Source of the DNA: an uncultured Bacteroidota bacterium
GTDB taxonomy: Bacteria > Bacteroidota > Bacteroidia > AKYH767-A > OLB10
Assembly: GCA_900696575.1 (NCBI GenBank)
Contig: CAADHD010000018.1
Span: 19,725 to 83,724, forward strand
DNA: 64,000 nt
Direction of reading: 5' to 3'
Positions 7,913-17,775 of this stretch are shown here, piece after piece. The first letter of the stretch is position 1, and every line of letters starts with the position of its first letter. The notes under the pieces were generated by a model. That model was not told where the DNA came from. It was given only the letters and a program-made list of their open reading frames with translations, and did not search any database. The translations under genes and the position numbers were made by a program.

Positions 7913-8935
7913 ATGAAAAAAACAATGATGATGATTACGGCAGTGCTGCTGATGGCAGGCTGTGGCGGACAAAAAACTGAACAACAAAATGATGCCGGTC
8001 AAACCCTTACTGGCGAAATAAGAATTGACGGGTCAAGTACCGTTTATCCGGTTTCGGAAGCGGTAGCTGAAGACTTCAGGGGCATTTTCCCAAAAGTAAA
8101 TGTTACTGTTGGTGAATCAGGAACAGGAGGCGGTTTTAAAAAATTCGGGCGTGGCGAAACAGACATAAGCAATGCTTCAAGGCCTATCAAAGCCGGAGAG
8201 GATTCTATTTGCAGGGCAAATAACATTGAGTACATTGAACTGCCGATATGCTATGACGGACTGGCTGTTGTTGTACATACGCAAAACAACTGGGTAGATA
8301 AAATGACCGTTGCTGAATTGAAAAAACTATGGGAGCCTGCTGCTCAGGGCAAGATTATGCGCTGGAATCAAATCCGACCCGAATGGCCGAATCAGGAAAT
8401 TCATTTATTTGGTGCCGGAACCAACAGCGGTACTTTTGATTATTTCACCGAGGCCATAGTAGGCAAATCGAAAGAAAGCCGGGGAGATTATACTGCCAGC
8501 GAAGATGACAATGTGCTTGTGCAGGGAGTAGCCAGCGATAAGTTGGCATTAGGATTTTTTGGTTTGGCTTATTATGAGAACAACAGGGATAAGCTCAAAA
8601 TTATTCCGATAGATGATGAAAACGAAGCTAATGGCGCAGGGGGTATAATCCCGAATCTGGAAACCGTACGTAATGGCACCTATCAGCCGCTTTCGCGGCC
8701 ATTATTTATTTACATTAATAAAGCTTCTATACAAAGGCCTGAAATGAAGATGTTTGTTAATTACTACATTGAGCATGCACAAAAACTGGCGGAAGAAGTA
8801 GGTTATGTTGGCTTGCCTGATAATATTTATCCGTTAGTAAAAAACCGGATAGAAAAACAGGTAACCGGAAGCATGTTTGCCGGAATAAGCGATGTGGGCG
8901 TAAGCATGGAAGATCTGTTGGGCAAAATGGATTAA
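7913..8935 (+). CDS. pstS: Phosphate ABC transporter substrate-binding lipoprotein
   Basis: 340 residues. The N-terminus is a lipoprotein signal (lipobox LMAGC, Cys about 17). Phosphate-binding motifs of the PstS family follow: DGSSTVYPVSEAVAEDF, GESGTGGGF, and GAGTNSGTFDYF. It captures phosphate in the periplasm and hands it to the PstC/PstA channel. It lies directly after the porin gene and is followed by a strong terminator, while pstC, pstA, pstB and phoU are 6.3 kb away beyond a block of opposite-strand genes. Confidence 0.95.
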   Translation: MKKTMMMITAVLLMAGCGGQKTEQQNDAGQTLTGEIRIDGSSTVYPVSEAVAEDFRGIFPKVNVTVGESGTGGGFKKFGRGETDISNASRPIKAGEDSICRANNIEYIELPICYDGLAVVVHTQNNWVDKMTVAELKKLWEPAAQGKIMRWNQIRPEWPNQEIHLFGAGTNSGTFDYFTEAIVGKSKESRGDYTASEDDNVLVQGVASDKLALGFFGLAYYENNRDKLKIIPIDDENEANGAGGIIPNLETVRNGTYQPLSRPLFIYINKASIQRPEMKMFVNYYIEHAQKLAEEVGYVGLPDNIYPLVKNRIEKQVTGSMFAGISDVGVSMEDLLGKMD

Positions 8936-8951
8936 TGTCCTTTCTCATTTT

Positions 8952-8993
8952 AAAACTCCGTAACGTGCAGGTATTGCCGCTACGGAGTTTTTT
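8952..8993. terminator. Rho-independent terminator after pstS, usable from both strands
   Basis: A perfect 11-base inverted repeat (AAAACTCCGTA at 8952-8962 and TACGGAGTTTT at 8981-8991) with an 18-base loop, followed by a T run on the plus strand and preceded by an A run. It lies between the convergent pstS and hybrid kinase genes and overlaps the kinase stop codon. Confidence 0.85.
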
Positions 8994-11900
8994 CATTTGC
9001 ACCTCGGCAGTGAAAAGAAAGTTTTTCAATCAAAATCGCTGAATCAAAAGGCTTGGAAATATAATCATCCATCCCGGCATTAAGGCAACGTTCGGCTTCT
9101 GATTTTAATGCCCCTGCCGTCATGGCAATAATCATTGTATTGTTTTTGGGTTCAGGCAGTTCCTGGCGGATAATGCGGGTTGCTTCATATCCGTCCATGA
9201 TGGGCATTTGAATATCCATCAGTACAACATCATATTCATTTTGCCTGATTTTTTCGACAGCCGCTTTTCCGTTTGCTGCAACATCAACTGAAATTCCGGG
9301 GAGGTGAAACTGCAAGGTGTCAATGGCAACTATCTGGTTTAATTCATTGTCTTCGACCAATAAAATTTTCAGTTTGCTCAACGCAGTTGAAACATCGGCC
9401 AGTTTGTTTTCCGGAATGCGGATGTTGGAAGAATCGGTTACTTCCAAAGGAATGATGAATGAAAAAACAGAGCCTTGATTCTGCTTACTAATCACAGAAA
9501 TTTTGCCGCCATGCAACTCGACCAACTGTCGGGAAATTGTTAGTCCAAGTCCTGTCCCGCCAAATTGCCGGTGCGAATTTGCATCAGACTGAGAAAAGCT
9601 TTCAAAGATTATCTCCAACTGGTTTTCGGGAATACCAATGCCGGTATCAGAAACCGTAAACCTGATATTTTTTACATCGGGGACAACATTGCCATTGGCA
9701 TCTACATGGTTTCCAAGGTTCAAGCAATCAACCGTTACGCTGCCTTCATGTGTAAATTTAATAGCATTGCCGACCATGTTAATCAGCACTTCGCTGATGC
9801 GCACAGGATCTCCGATAACAGCCACCGGAACATTATCATTGACCATACACTTAAAATCCAGCTTCTTCTCTTCTGCCTTTAATTGAAAGGTTTCAAACAA
9901 ATCATTCATCAGTTCGCGGATATTAAAAGGTACAAATTCCAGTTTCATTTTACCCTCTTCAATTTTTGAATAATCAAGAACATCGTTAATGATAACGAGC
10001 AGGTGGTCTGAAGAGCGGTTGATGGCATCAAGGTATTTTTTCTGGTCATTGCGCGGATTTTTGGCCAGCAGCAATCGTGTCATGCCCACAATGGCATTCA
10101 TTGGAGTTCGTATTTCATGACTCATGTTGGCCAGAAACTGCTGTTTGATTTTAGCCGACCGAGAAGCAAACTCTCTTTCTTTTTCTTTTCTCACGGTCTG
10201 GATTCGCATATACACCACCAGGTAAATTAACAACGACACCAGAAGAAATGCTCCCAGTTTTGCATAAATGGTTTTAAACCATGGCGGATTTATCGTGAGC
10301 ATTATTTTCAGTCCGTCAGGATTCCACACTCCGTCATTATTCGAGCCGGTTACATTAAAAACATAATCGCCCGGGCTCATGTTGGTAAAACTTACATAGC
10401 GCCTGTTGCCGTTATTTACCCAATCGGTATTAAGGCCTTCGAGCTTGTACCGGTATTGATTTTTTTTGGCGTTTATGTAATTGAGTGCTGCAAATTCAAA
10501 CGAGAAAAAATTTTCATTGCTGTTCAATACTAATTTGTTTTGGGTGGTAAGTGAAAAAAATTTATCGGGATATGCGCCATCAAAAACAGAGTTGTCAAAA
10601 ATTCGGAAGTCGGTTATTACTATGGGTGGAACATAAGTATTTTTAGTTATTCGTTCGGGAAGAAAGGAATTAATACCGTTGATGTTTCCGAAAAAAATTT
10701 CTCCATCGGCTGTTCGGAAAGCAGATCCCTGATTAAAAGCGTTGCTTTTAAGCCCGTCATTCACATCGTAATTGGTAAAAGTTTCGGTTCGAATGTTAAA
10801 CCGGCTGAGGCCGTTGTTGGTAGAAAGCCAGAGATTTCCGTTACGATCATCAATAATGGCATAGATAACATTGTTGGGCAATCCGTTGGCCATAGTGTAA
10901 TGCTTAAAAGAGTTTGTGAGCGGGTCAAACCTGTTAAGTCCTGTTCCGTTAGTTCCGACCCAGATGGTACTGTCAGGTGTTTGGGCAAGGGAGGAAATAC
11001 GGTTCCCGCTGAGGCTGGAAGGGTTTCGGGGCTGATTTAAGAAAATGGTAATATCTTTCGTTTTGCTATGGATGAAGTTCAGCCCGTCTTCGGTTCCTAC
11101 CCAAATGTTTCCCGAAGCATCCTGCATCAGGCAGCGGATAATGCCATTGGAAATTCGATGGTTGGCGGGTTTATTACTGTTAAACTTAATAAAAACTTTG
11201 TGCGAAACCGGGTCAATTCCATTCAGTCCTGAAGATGTCCCCGCCCAGATAATGCCTGATTTATCTTCCATCAAAGCAAAAATCATCCGTCTGCTGAGGG
11301 AAGAATCATCACCGGCAATGGGAAGAAGGGTTGTAAATGCCGGATTTAAACCAACCTCTTTTCCGGCAGCAGAAATTTTTTTTTGAAGTTCATTTTTTTG
11401 CAGAAGGCTTAGTCCTTTAACGGTTCCAACCCATAAATTATCATTACGATCCTTAAGCATTGAAAGAATGATATTGTCGGCAAGCTGAGTTTCTGAATTG
11501 GTGTACCGCTGAATCCGGTGCGTTTTCTGTGTTAGTAAATTCTTCAGGCAAAGCCCGCTATTATCTGTTCCGGCAATCAGCCATTCTTTGTAAGTCAGCA
11601 AAGCCGTTATAGAAACAGGTTTTTCATTACCCTCGGAAAACAGAGACAAGGTGTTGAAATTTTCCTTGCTCGGATTATAGATGCTGACTCCCAAATCGGT
11701 TCCTGCCCATATTAAACCTGCACGGTCTTCAAAAAGCGCATAAACCTGATTATTGATCAGGCTGCCCGGCTGCAAAGAGTTATGAAAATAGCTTTGCTGA
11801 AGAAAAATTTGTTCACCTTGTAAAGTTTTTCTGTATTGATGCCTAAGTAATCCGTTGCCATTAGTGGCCAGCCAAATATTATCAGACTTGTCATGCATAT

Positions 11901-12783
11901 AACATAACGCTTCATTCGCCTTATTATCGTAAAAAAAAGGCTTAATGTGGTATTTATTGGCAGCATAGGAGATTCTGTAAATAGTTCCATTAGCAACCAT
12001 TGCCAGAACAGATCGCGGGCCGGCAGGGTCGCTGATAAGCATTTCGGGAATCAGGCTGTTCTTAATGGCCGGATCAAAGTTATCACTGGCGTTTTCCATT
12101 TGCCAGGCATGGTTTTTATTGTTCCGGAAAATGCGCTTTATGCCATTGGTATAACCCAGCCACCCTTCGTTAGGAGAATTAAAAAAAACCGAATAAAACC
12201 ACTTTGATTCGGGGTCTGAATCCCAGTCTTTGATATATACAGGCACGAATTCGCAATTAAATTGATAATTATTTCTATTTTCTGAAACAGAAACTTTAAA
12301 AATCCCGGCACGGTAAGAAGTTGCCACCCAGATATTGTTATCATAGTCAGCAGCAATATAAAAAATTTCCAGTTTTCGGGGAGCATCAGGAGCAGTCCTG
12401 TTCAGGTCTATCTTGAGGAACCTTTCGGTTTTATGATCATAAAAATTCAATCCATCGAGGGTTCCTGCCCATAGTCCTCCTTTACGGTCAACCAGTAAAC
12501 GGTAAATAAAATTATTGGAAAGAGAGTTTGTGTCGCCAGGTATTTGATTAAACACTTTGAAAGACAAACCATCATACCTGTTCAGGCCATCGGTAGTACC
12601 AATCCAGATAAATCCGGTCGAATCCTGTACAATAGCACGGATGCTGCCGGAAGAAAGGCCATCTTCTATGGTCAGGTAGTCAAAACGTATATTGAATTGT
12701 GCGTGGCCGGAATAACAACCCTGCATCACTATAACAGTGATTAGGAAAAACAGCCGGTTGTTAAAACGTGTAAACTTTTGCAT
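8980..12783 (-). CDS. Hybrid two-component sensor with periplasmic propeller domains
   Basis: 1267 residues. Order: signal peptide or anchor (1-28); two seven-bladed propellers built from Reg_prop repeats (about 35-760, many blades carry IWVGT or IWAGT); Y_Y_Y domain (about 775-832); one transmembrane helix (about 843-860); HisKA with the phosphorylatable His at about 889 (MSHEIRTP); HATPase with FGGTGLGL; receiver with phospho-acceptor Asp at about 1190 (LMDIQMPIMDG). This is the architecture of Bacteroidota hybrid two-component systems, which sense glycans or other ligands, but the usual AraC-type DNA-binding domain after the receiver is absent, so output must go through another protein. 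It is convergent with pstS; the genes upstream are lipoproteins, possibly its ligand source or targets. Confidence 0.92.
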   Translation of the reverse strand: MQKFTRFNNRLFFLITVIVMQGCYSGHAQFNIRFDYLTIEDGLSSGSIRAIVQDSTGFIWIGTTDGLNRYDGLSFKVFNQIPGDTNSLSNNFIYRLLVDRKGGLWAGTLDGLNFYDHKTERFLKIDLNRTAPDAPRKLEIFYIAADYDNNIWVATSYRAGIFKVSVSENRNNYQFNCEFVPVYIKDWDSDPESKWFYSVFFNSPNEGWLGYTNGIKRIFRNNKNHAWQMENASDNFDPAIKNSLIPEMLISDPAGPRSVLAMVANGTIYRISYAANKYHIKPFFYDNKANEALCYMHDKSDNIWLATNGNGLLRHQYRKTLQGEQIFLQQSYFHNSLQPGSLINNQVYALFEDRAGLIWAGTDLGVSIYNPSKENFNTLSLFSEGNEKPVSITALLTYKEWLIAGTDNSGLCLKNLLTQKTHRIQRYTNSETQLADNIILSMLKDRNDNLWVGTVKGLSLLQKNELQKKISAAGKEVGLNPAFTTLLPIAGDDSSLSRRMIFALMEDKSGIIWAGTSSGLNGIDPVSHKVFIKFNSNKPANHRISNGIIRCLMQDASGNIWVGTEDGLNFIHSKTKDITIFLNQPRNPSSLSGNRISSLAQTPDSTIWVGTNGTGLNRFDPLTNSFKHYTMANGLPNNVIYAIIDDRNGNLWLSTNNGLSRFNIRTETFTNYDVNDGLKSNAFNQGSAFRTADGEIFFGNINGINSFLPERITKNTYVPPIVITDFRIFDNSVFDGAYPDKFFSLTTQNKLVLNSNENFFSFEFAALNYINAKKNQYRYKLEGLNTDWVNNGNRRYVSFTNMSPGDYVFNVTGSNNDGVWNPDGLKIMLTINPPWFKTIYAKLGAFLLVSLLIYLVVYMRIQTVRKEKEREFASRSAKIKQQFLANMSHEIRTPMNAIVGMTRLLLAKNPRNDQKKYLDAINRSSDHLLVIINDVLDYSKIEEGKMKLEFVPFNIRELMNDLFETFQLKAEEKKLDFKCMVNDNVPVAVIGDPVRISEVLINMVGNAIKFTHEGSVTVDCLNLGNHVDANGNVVPDVKNIRFTVSDTGIGIPENQLEIIFESFSQSDANSHRQFGGTGLGLTISRQLVELHGGKISVISKQNQGSVFSFIIPLEVTDSSNIRIPENKLADVSTALSKLKILLVEDNELNQIVAIDTLQFHLPGISVDVAANGKAAVEKIRQNEYDVVLMDIQMPIMDGYEATRIIRQELPEPKNNTMIIAMTAGALKSEAERCLNAGMDDYISKPFDSAILIEKLSFHCRGANEKTP

Positions 12784-12873
12784 GAAGTATAAAAATTTTA
12801 CGAGCAGTTGAGGTGGAACTCACTCCGGAAATACCTGAATGATTTGCAGACCGGTATTTAAATTCAGCATGTT

Positions 12874-13425
12874 TTAAAATAGTTGTTTATTCTGTTCAGC
12901 AATATAAATAGTATCCAACAAGTGTATATTAAATGTGAATTCCTGCAACTGACCTGTTTCCATAGCCATTATTCTTATGCTGCGGGTTTGGCCTGAAGGA
13001 TGCAGTGGAAAGACAAAATCGGTTTCGTTAAGCAGTTTAACGTGGGATGAGGGTAAGCCTGTTCCCAGCGAATCGAGCTTATCAATCAGTACGGCACGGG
13101 GCGAAAACATTTTCAGGCGGCCTATCTCCATGTTGTTTTTATCCAGATATATCATTTGAAAATTGCCATCTGGTCTGTTAAATTTTTTTCTGGCACGGCC
13201 CGGAATCTTGTAAATTTTATTATCGGCTAACTGATAGGTATTGTCCTTATATTTCAGCTTTACAACATAATGGGCTATCCGGTCGTCTTGGAAGTAATAA
13301 GGATTAAACGGAGAGCTTTCCGGTATTCCTTTAAGAGGGGAAGATGTATCATTTGTTTTAATACACGAAACAAACGCGAATACGGGTAATAAAAAAAACC
13401 ATGATACGATATGCAGGTTTTTCAT
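12874..13425 (-). CDS. Lipoprotein of unknown function
   Basis: 183 residues with a lipoprotein signal (lipobox FVSC, Cys about 21). No family is recognised. The mature protein is rich in beta-type segments and Lys/Asp, has no cysteine other than the lipidated one, and carries a basic patch IPGRARKKFNRPDG. Its start overlaps the stop of the M64-like peptidase gene by four bases, so the two are co-translated and probably act together at the cell surface or in the periplasm. Confidence 0.6.
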   Translation of the reverse strand: MKNLHIVSWFFLLPVFAFVSCIKTNDTSSPLKGIPESSPFNPYYFQDDRIAHYVVKLKYKDNTYQLADNKIYKIPGRARKKFNRPDGNFQMIYLDKNNMEIGRLKMFSPRAVLIDKLDSLGTGLPSSHVKLLNETDFVFPLHPSGQTRSIRIMAMETGQLQEFTFNIHLLDTIYIAEQNKQLF

Positions 13426-14579
13426 GGCATTGAATATTCTTCCATGTAATAATTAACGGCTTCACGGCAACAGGGCCCGTATTCCACTATAGAGATACCA
13501 CTCAACCCCATGATACACCCTTCGTACGGGCACAGAATATAACAACGGTTGGCCATAATGTCAGCATCCTGAACAAGTACCATGTTTTTAGCCGGAACAT
13601 TAATTCTGCGCGCATATTCGCGGGCGTTATTTTCATTGTTCCAGTTATTGGGTTTAGTATTATTCGGGAAGTATTTTCCGTGTTCGTATTCATCTCCCAG
13701 CCCGAATAAGGCATGTCCCAGCTCATGCATAAAGGAACCTTTATAAAAAATCCGGGAAGTAAACTGTCTTGTCTCCAGCTTTGTTACTTCCCTGTCATAT
13801 TCCTGCTGATGAATATAGGCAAAAGCATCACAAAATAAAATCTCGGAACTATTCTGCGGATTTTCAAAATTTCCGTTAGTGGTGTAGTTGTATTTCCCCT
13901 GCACAGGATTGATAAAGAAGTTGAATTTATCAAATTGTTTGCGGGTGGACCGATCTAATAAAACTCCGTTTTTAATAAATTCCCTGACTGACATATAGAA
14001 GTATGGCAGATAGTCGTTGCCCGGAAGCCTAAGAAGATCCGGTAAATCCGATTCGGCCACAAACAGCAGGTTGCATGCCCTGTTCACATCGGCTGTTGCA
14101 TAAACCGGAATAGGTTGTTTCTTGTGCAACGGAATCTCGGTCTCAGCGGTCTCAGCCGGATAATACGGTTTGGTAGCAAAGGTTACCCGATGGGTGTATG
14201 CATCGCTTTCTTTTTCCGGAGTTACTTTAATAGTATAAGTAACAACGGCATTAAGCGGAAAGCCTTCTGCATGGCTATAAATAACCGGCAGGTTAATGGT
14301 ATCACTTTTATGCCATGTATGATTAAGGACGATTTGTTCGGGATCGGTTTCCGATGAGGTTTTATTTACTGTGCGGTAAGTAATTTGGAGGTCCACTTTA
14401 CTCAGGCTAAATTGGCTGTTAAGAAAAAACAAACCAAAAGAAACCGGTGTGTTATAGTCAGGATAAATTGGGTTGTGGATGGCCAAGGTTTCAGGCTTTA
14501 TTTTATCCTGATGGCAACCAGTAATAAATATTGCCTGCAACATCAAAAGCATCCAAGGGTAGTATTTGTTGCGGCACAT
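13422..14579 (-). CDS. M64-like zinc metallopeptidase lipoprotein
   Basis: 385 residues with a lipoprotein signal (ITGC, Cys about 22). The N-terminal part (about 30-150) looks like a beta-sandwich. The C-terminal part holds the zinc site HELGHALFGLGDEYEHG, matching the HExxHxxxGxxDEY pattern of M64 (IgA-peptidase-like) enzymes of Bacteroidota. The cysteine-rich tail (RCYILCPYEGCIMG and GPCCREAVNYYM) also fits that family. It should be an anchored protease or peptidoglycan/protein hydrolase; the substrate is unknown. It overlaps the next lipoprotein gene by four bases. Confidence 0.75.
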   Translation of the reverse strand: MCRNKYYPWMLLMLQAIFITGCHQDKIKPETLAIHNPIYPDYNTPVSFGLFFLNSQFSLSKVDLQITYRTVNKTSSETDPEQIVLNHTWHKSDTINLPVIYSHAEGFPLNAVVTYTIKVTPEKESDAYTHRVTFATKPYYPAETAETEIPLHKKQPIPVYATADVNRACNLLFVAESDLPDLLRLPGNDYLPYFYMSVREFIKNGVLLDRSTRKQFDKFNFFINPVQGKYNYTTNGNFENPQNSSEILFCDAFAYIHQQEYDREVTKLETRQFTSRIFYKGSFMHELGHALFGLGDEYEHGKYFPNNTKPNNWNNENNAREYARRINVPAKNMVLVQDADIMANRCYILCPYEGCIMGLSGISIVEYGPCCREAVNYYMEEYSMP

Positions 14580-14596
14580 AAAGAGTATGATTTAAA

Positions 14597-14624
14597 CCGG
14601 GGTATGAAAAAAATCACGCCCCGG
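14597..14624 (-). terminator. GC-rich hairpin between two lipoprotein genes
   Basis: CCGGGG (14597-14602) pairs with CCCCGG (14619-14624) around a 16-base A-rich loop. It lies after the 147-residue lipoprotein gene and before the peptidase gene on the minus strand. The following T run is short, so it may be an attenuator or processing site rather than a full terminator. Confidence 0.4.
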
Positions 14625-14637
14625 GAGTTTTAAAAAT

Positions 14638-15081
14638 TCAGGAGCATTTAGTTGAAGGCGGACAGGTAGGCCCCTGCGGATCGTCATCTCCGGTTACATC
14701 AAAATATTCCTCTGTATTTGATGGGGTAATTCCTTTGGCCATAATTATAAATTTATTGGCTGCCACATCTTTGCCAATGATGAGATACCGGTGCTGGTAA
14801 GGCCCTTTCTGAGAGAACAAGTACAATTTGCATTGATTTACGTTTACTCCTTTAATGTACCCCAGATTATCATTTTCGGCCGCTAATACGGCTGCTTTGG
14901 CTTCATTAGCGTCCATAGGGTTAAATCCGTCAGGACTGCAACCGGAAGGCAACCCGGGACACTCATCCGGTTTAATCATTCCGAAGTCATTTCGGCATTT
15001 TTGTTCAGAACAATTGCAGCTGCTCAGCAGGAACAAGCCCGCAATCATGAATAGCGTGAGAAAGATTTTTGAGTTCTTCAT
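14638..15081 (-). CDS. Cysteine-containing small lipoprotein, unknown function
   Basis: 147 residues. Lipoprotein signal with lipobox LSSC (Cys about 22), followed by a cysteine cluster (CNCSEQKCRNDFG, then DECPGLPSGC) and a final cysteine pair (GPTCPPSTKC). The central part, YLFSQKGPYQHRYLIIGKD, is beta-rich. No family is recognised; the cysteines probably form disulphides in the periplasm or at the surface. It is the first gene of the minus-strand block lying between pstS and pstC, and is divergent from pstC (187 bases shared upstream region). Confidence 0.55.
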   Translation of the reverse strand: MKNSKIFLTLFMIAGLFLLSSCNCSEQKCRNDFGMIKPDECPGLPSGCSPDGFNPMDANEAKAAVLAAENDNLGYIKGVNVNQCKLYLFSQKGPYQHRYLIIGKDVAANKFIIMAKGITPSNTEEYFDVTGDDDPQGPTCPPSTKCS

Positions 15082-15243
15082 ACGTTTTTGGTTTTTGTTT
15101 GATATGTGCTACAATGTTACAGGGCAAAATCAAGTCCGCCAAACTTTACGATACCGTGTTTTCCCTAATTCTGTTCTCTTTTTTTGAATCGGCTGCATTA
15201 CAACATATTACAATCTCTTAAAACTGTACTGATTTCCGAATGA

Positions 15244-15251
15244 TATATTTG
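15244..15251 (+). promoter_or_regulatory. Bacteroidota-type -7 element before pstC
   Basis: TATATTTG matches the TAnnTTTG consensus exactly and sits 16 bases before the pstC start. Upstream, at 15197-15225, are ATTACAAC, ATTACAAT and TTAAAACT spaced by 10 and 11 bases, a looser version of the repeat set before the porin gene, so PhoB-type control is possible. Confidence 0.45.
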
Positions 15252-15267
15252 GCGACCTCCTTAACTT

Positions 15268-16143
15268 ATGAAATGGAAAGAAAAACTGATTGAGTCATTC
15301 CTTGTATTCAGCGGCTCAATCGGCATCCTTACAACGCTTGGCATTATAACGGTGCTGCTTTATGAGGCTGTTCAGTTTTTCAGCGAAGTTTCTATAGTTG
15401 ATTTTTTAACCGATACAGAGTGGACTCCCCTCTTCGCCAATAAGCGATTCGGCATTATGGCGCTCCTGTCAGGCACATTGCTCACAACTTTAATTGCCAT
15501 CGTCATTGCTCTGCCTTTAGGTTTAATAATAGCTATCTATCTTAGCGAATATGCCGACAGCAGGCTAAGGGCATACATAAAACCCTTGCTCGAAGTGCTG
15601 GCATCTATACCAACCGTTGTTTATGGTTTTTTTGCTCTTACCGTAGTAACTCCGTTTCTGCAGAAGTTTATCCCCGAACTGGCCGGATTTAATGCACTTT
15701 CGCCAGGCATTGTAATGGGGGTGATGATTATTCCATTAATCTCTTCCTTAAGCGAAGATGCTCTTTATGCAGTTCCGCGGTCGCTGCGCGAAGGAGCTTA
15801 TGCGCTGGGCTCTTCAAAACTACAAACGTCATTCCGGGTGGTATTACCTGCTGCTTCGTCTGGCGTGGTAGTATCGGTTATTCTGGCTATTTCAAGAGCT
15901 CTTGGCGAAACTATGATTGTAGCAATAGCAGCCGGACAGCAGCCGCGCTTAACGTTTAATCCGCTTGTGCCTATCGAAACAGTTACTACTTATATCGTTC
16001 AGGTAAGCCTGGGCGATGTGCCCCAGAATTCATTGGAATATAAAACCATTTTTGCCGCAGGCCTCAGTTTATTCGTATTTACTTTTATATTAAACAACAT
16101 CAGTTATTTCATTAAAAAGAAATACACGCAGAAATATGAATAA
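15268..16143 (+). CDS. pstC: Phosphate ABC transporter permease PstC
   Basis: 291 residues, six transmembrane helices. Inner-membrane half of the phosphate channel. PstC features are VVYGFFALTVVTPFLQ and the EAA loop region LREGAYALGSSKLQTSFRVV, which contacts the ATPase, followed by ISRALGETMIVAIAAG. It begins the pstC-pstA-pstB-phoU unit; its stop overlaps the start of pstA by eight bases. Confidence 0.95.
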   Translation: MKWKEKLIESFLVFSGSIGILTTLGIITVLLYEAVQFFSEVSIVDFLTDTEWTPLFANKRFGIMALLSGTLLTTLIAIVIALPLGLIIAIYLSEYADSRLRAYIKPLLEVLASIPTVVYGFFALTVVTPFLQKFIPELAGFNALSPGIVMGVMIIPLISSLSEDALYAVPRSLREGAYALGSSKLQTSFRVVLPAASSGVVVSVILAISRALGETMIVAIAAGQQPRLTFNPLVPIETVTTYIVQVSLGDVPQNSLEYKTIFAAGLSLFVFTFILNNISYFIKKKYTQKYE

Positions 16144-16993
16144 CGAGCAGAAAAAAAACCTGAAGAACAATCTCTTCAAAGCAATGGCTATTTCTGCCAC
16201 GCTGTTTGGGTTGTTTATTCTGGCTGTACTCCTTATTTCTATTGTTATTGACGGGTTTGGCAGATTAAGCATGAGCTTTTTTACTGATCTGCCATCACGC
16301 AAAGCCGATCAAGCAGGAATTTATACCGCATGGACAGGCACCCTGTGGATTATGATAGTAACCGCGCTTTTTGCTTTGCCGGTAGGAATAGCTGCCGGTA
16401 TTTACCTGCAGGAATACGGACGAAAAAACAAGTTTGCTTCATTTGTTGACATCAATATATCTAATCTGGCCGGAGTTCCTTCCATTATTTACGGTTTGCT
16501 GGGTCTTGAGTTTTTTGTGCGCTGGTGCGGTTTGGGTCAAAGCATCCTTTCAGGCAGTCTTACTTTGGCATTACTCATTTTGCCAATCATCATTGTAAGC
16601 ACCCGTGAAGCGCTTAAAGCCGTTCCCGATACTATTCGGGAAGCCTCTTATGCCCTTGGTGCTTCCCAGTGGCAAACCATACAACATCAGGTGTTGCCGG
16701 CTGCTTCGGGTGGAATAATGACCGGTGTTATTTTATCGCTCTCCCGCGCTGTAGGCGAAACCGCCCCTCTGATTGTGGTGGGCGCTTTAACATACGTTCC
16801 GTTTGCCCCATCAAACTGGAACGACTCATTTACCGTATTGCCAATTCAGATTTTTAACTGGGCATCACGTCCTCAACAGGATTTTTTGGTGAATGCCGCT
16901 GCCGGAATTATTGTTTTGCTTGTAATCACTTTCCTGATGAACGGAACAGCCATCTATCTTCGCAACCGGTGGCAGAAAAAAATAAAATGGTAA
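16136..16993 (+). CDS. pstA: Phosphate ABC transporter permease PstA
   Basis: 285 residues, six transmembrane helices, second half of the phosphate channel. The EAA loop reads IREASYALGASQWQTIQHQV and is followed by LSRAVGETAPLIVVGAL, the signature of PstA. PLOTTED near the N-terminus is the characteristic FFTDLPSRKADQAGIYTAW segment. The start overlaps pstC by eight bases and the stop abuts pstB, so translation is coupled along the unit. Confidence 0.95.
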   Translation: MNNEQKKNLKNNLFKAMAISATLFGLFILAVLLISIVIDGFGRLSMSFFTDLPSRKADQAGIYTAWTGTLWIMIVTALFALPVGIAAGIYLQEYGRKNKFASFVDINISNLAGVPSIIYGLLGLEFFVRWCGLGQSILSGSLTLALLILPIIIVSTREALKAVPDTIREASYALGASQWQTIQHQVLPAASGGIMTGVILSLSRAVGETAPLIVVGALTYVPFAPSNWNDSFTVLPIQIFNWASRPQQDFLVNAAAGIIVLLVITFLMNGTAIYLRNRWQKKIKW

Positions 16994-17758
16994 ATGATGT
17001 TAACCCGATATAAAATAGAAACACGCGATTTGCACCTGTACTATGGCGACTTTCATGCGCTGAAAGGAATCAATATTCACATGGAAGCTAATACGGTAAC
17101 GGCCCTGATAGGCCCCAGCGGCTGCGGCAAATCTACTTACCTGCGCACCCTTAACCGCATGAACGACCTTATTGAAGGGGTAAGAATTACAGGTACCACA
17201 CTGATTGACGGCAAAAACATTTACTCGCGCGATATAAAAATTGATGAGTTGCGTAAAAAAGTCGGCATGGTGTTTCAGAAACCGAATCCTTTTCCCAAGA
17301 GCATTTTCGAAAATGTAGCTTATGGCTTGCGGGTAAATGGAATCAATCATAAAAAGTTTATCGAAGAGCGGGTTGAAAGGTGTCTTCATCAGGCTGCTTT
17401 GTGGGATGAAGTGAAGGATAAGCTTCGTAAATCAGCTTTGAGTTTATCGGGAGGGCAACAACAACGGCTTTGTATTGCCCGGGCCTTAGCCATTGAGCCT
17501 TCTGTAGTGCTGATGGATGAACCGGCCTCGGCTCTTGATCCGATTTCAACCGCTAAAATTGAAGAACTTATTTACGAACTCAAAAAAAACTACACCATCA
17601 TCATTGTTACTCATAACATGCAGCAGGCAGGAAGAGTAAGCGACAAAACCGGATTTTTCTACCTGGGTGAGTTAATAGAATTTGATGATACCAAAAAAAT
17701 ATTCACTAATCCTGCCGAAATTCGTACTCAGAATTATATCACCGGCCGTTTCGGCTGA
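16994..17758 (+). CDS. pstB: Phosphate ABC transporter ATP-binding protein PstB
   Basis: 254 residues, cytoplasmic ATPase driving phosphate import. Walker A is GPSGCGKST (about 40-48), the signature is LSGGQQQR, Walker B is [13 protein letters not shown], and the H-loop is [34 protein letters not shown] is diagnostic for PstB. The start follows the pstA stop without a gap (two consecutive ATG codons, 16994 or 16997). Confidence 0.97.
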   Translation: MMLTRYKIETRDLHLYYGDFHALKGINIHMEANTVTALIGPSGCGKSTYLRTLNRMNDLIEGVRITGTTLIDGKNIYSRDIKIDELRKKVGMVFQKPNPFPKSIFENVAYGLRVNGINHKKFIEERVERCLHQAALWDEVKDKLRKSALSLSGGQQQRLCIARALAIEPSVVLMDEPASALDPISTAKIEELIYELKKNYTIIIVTHNMQQAGRVSDKTGFFYLGELIEFDDTKKIFTNPAEIRTQNYITGRFG

Positions 17759-17775
17759 TTTTAAACGCTAGCAAA

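Noticed and set aside
8757..9029. A 90-codon minus-strand frame spanning the pstS-kinase junction
   Set aside because: It runs through the terminator hairpin and both gene ends; composition is not that of a protein.
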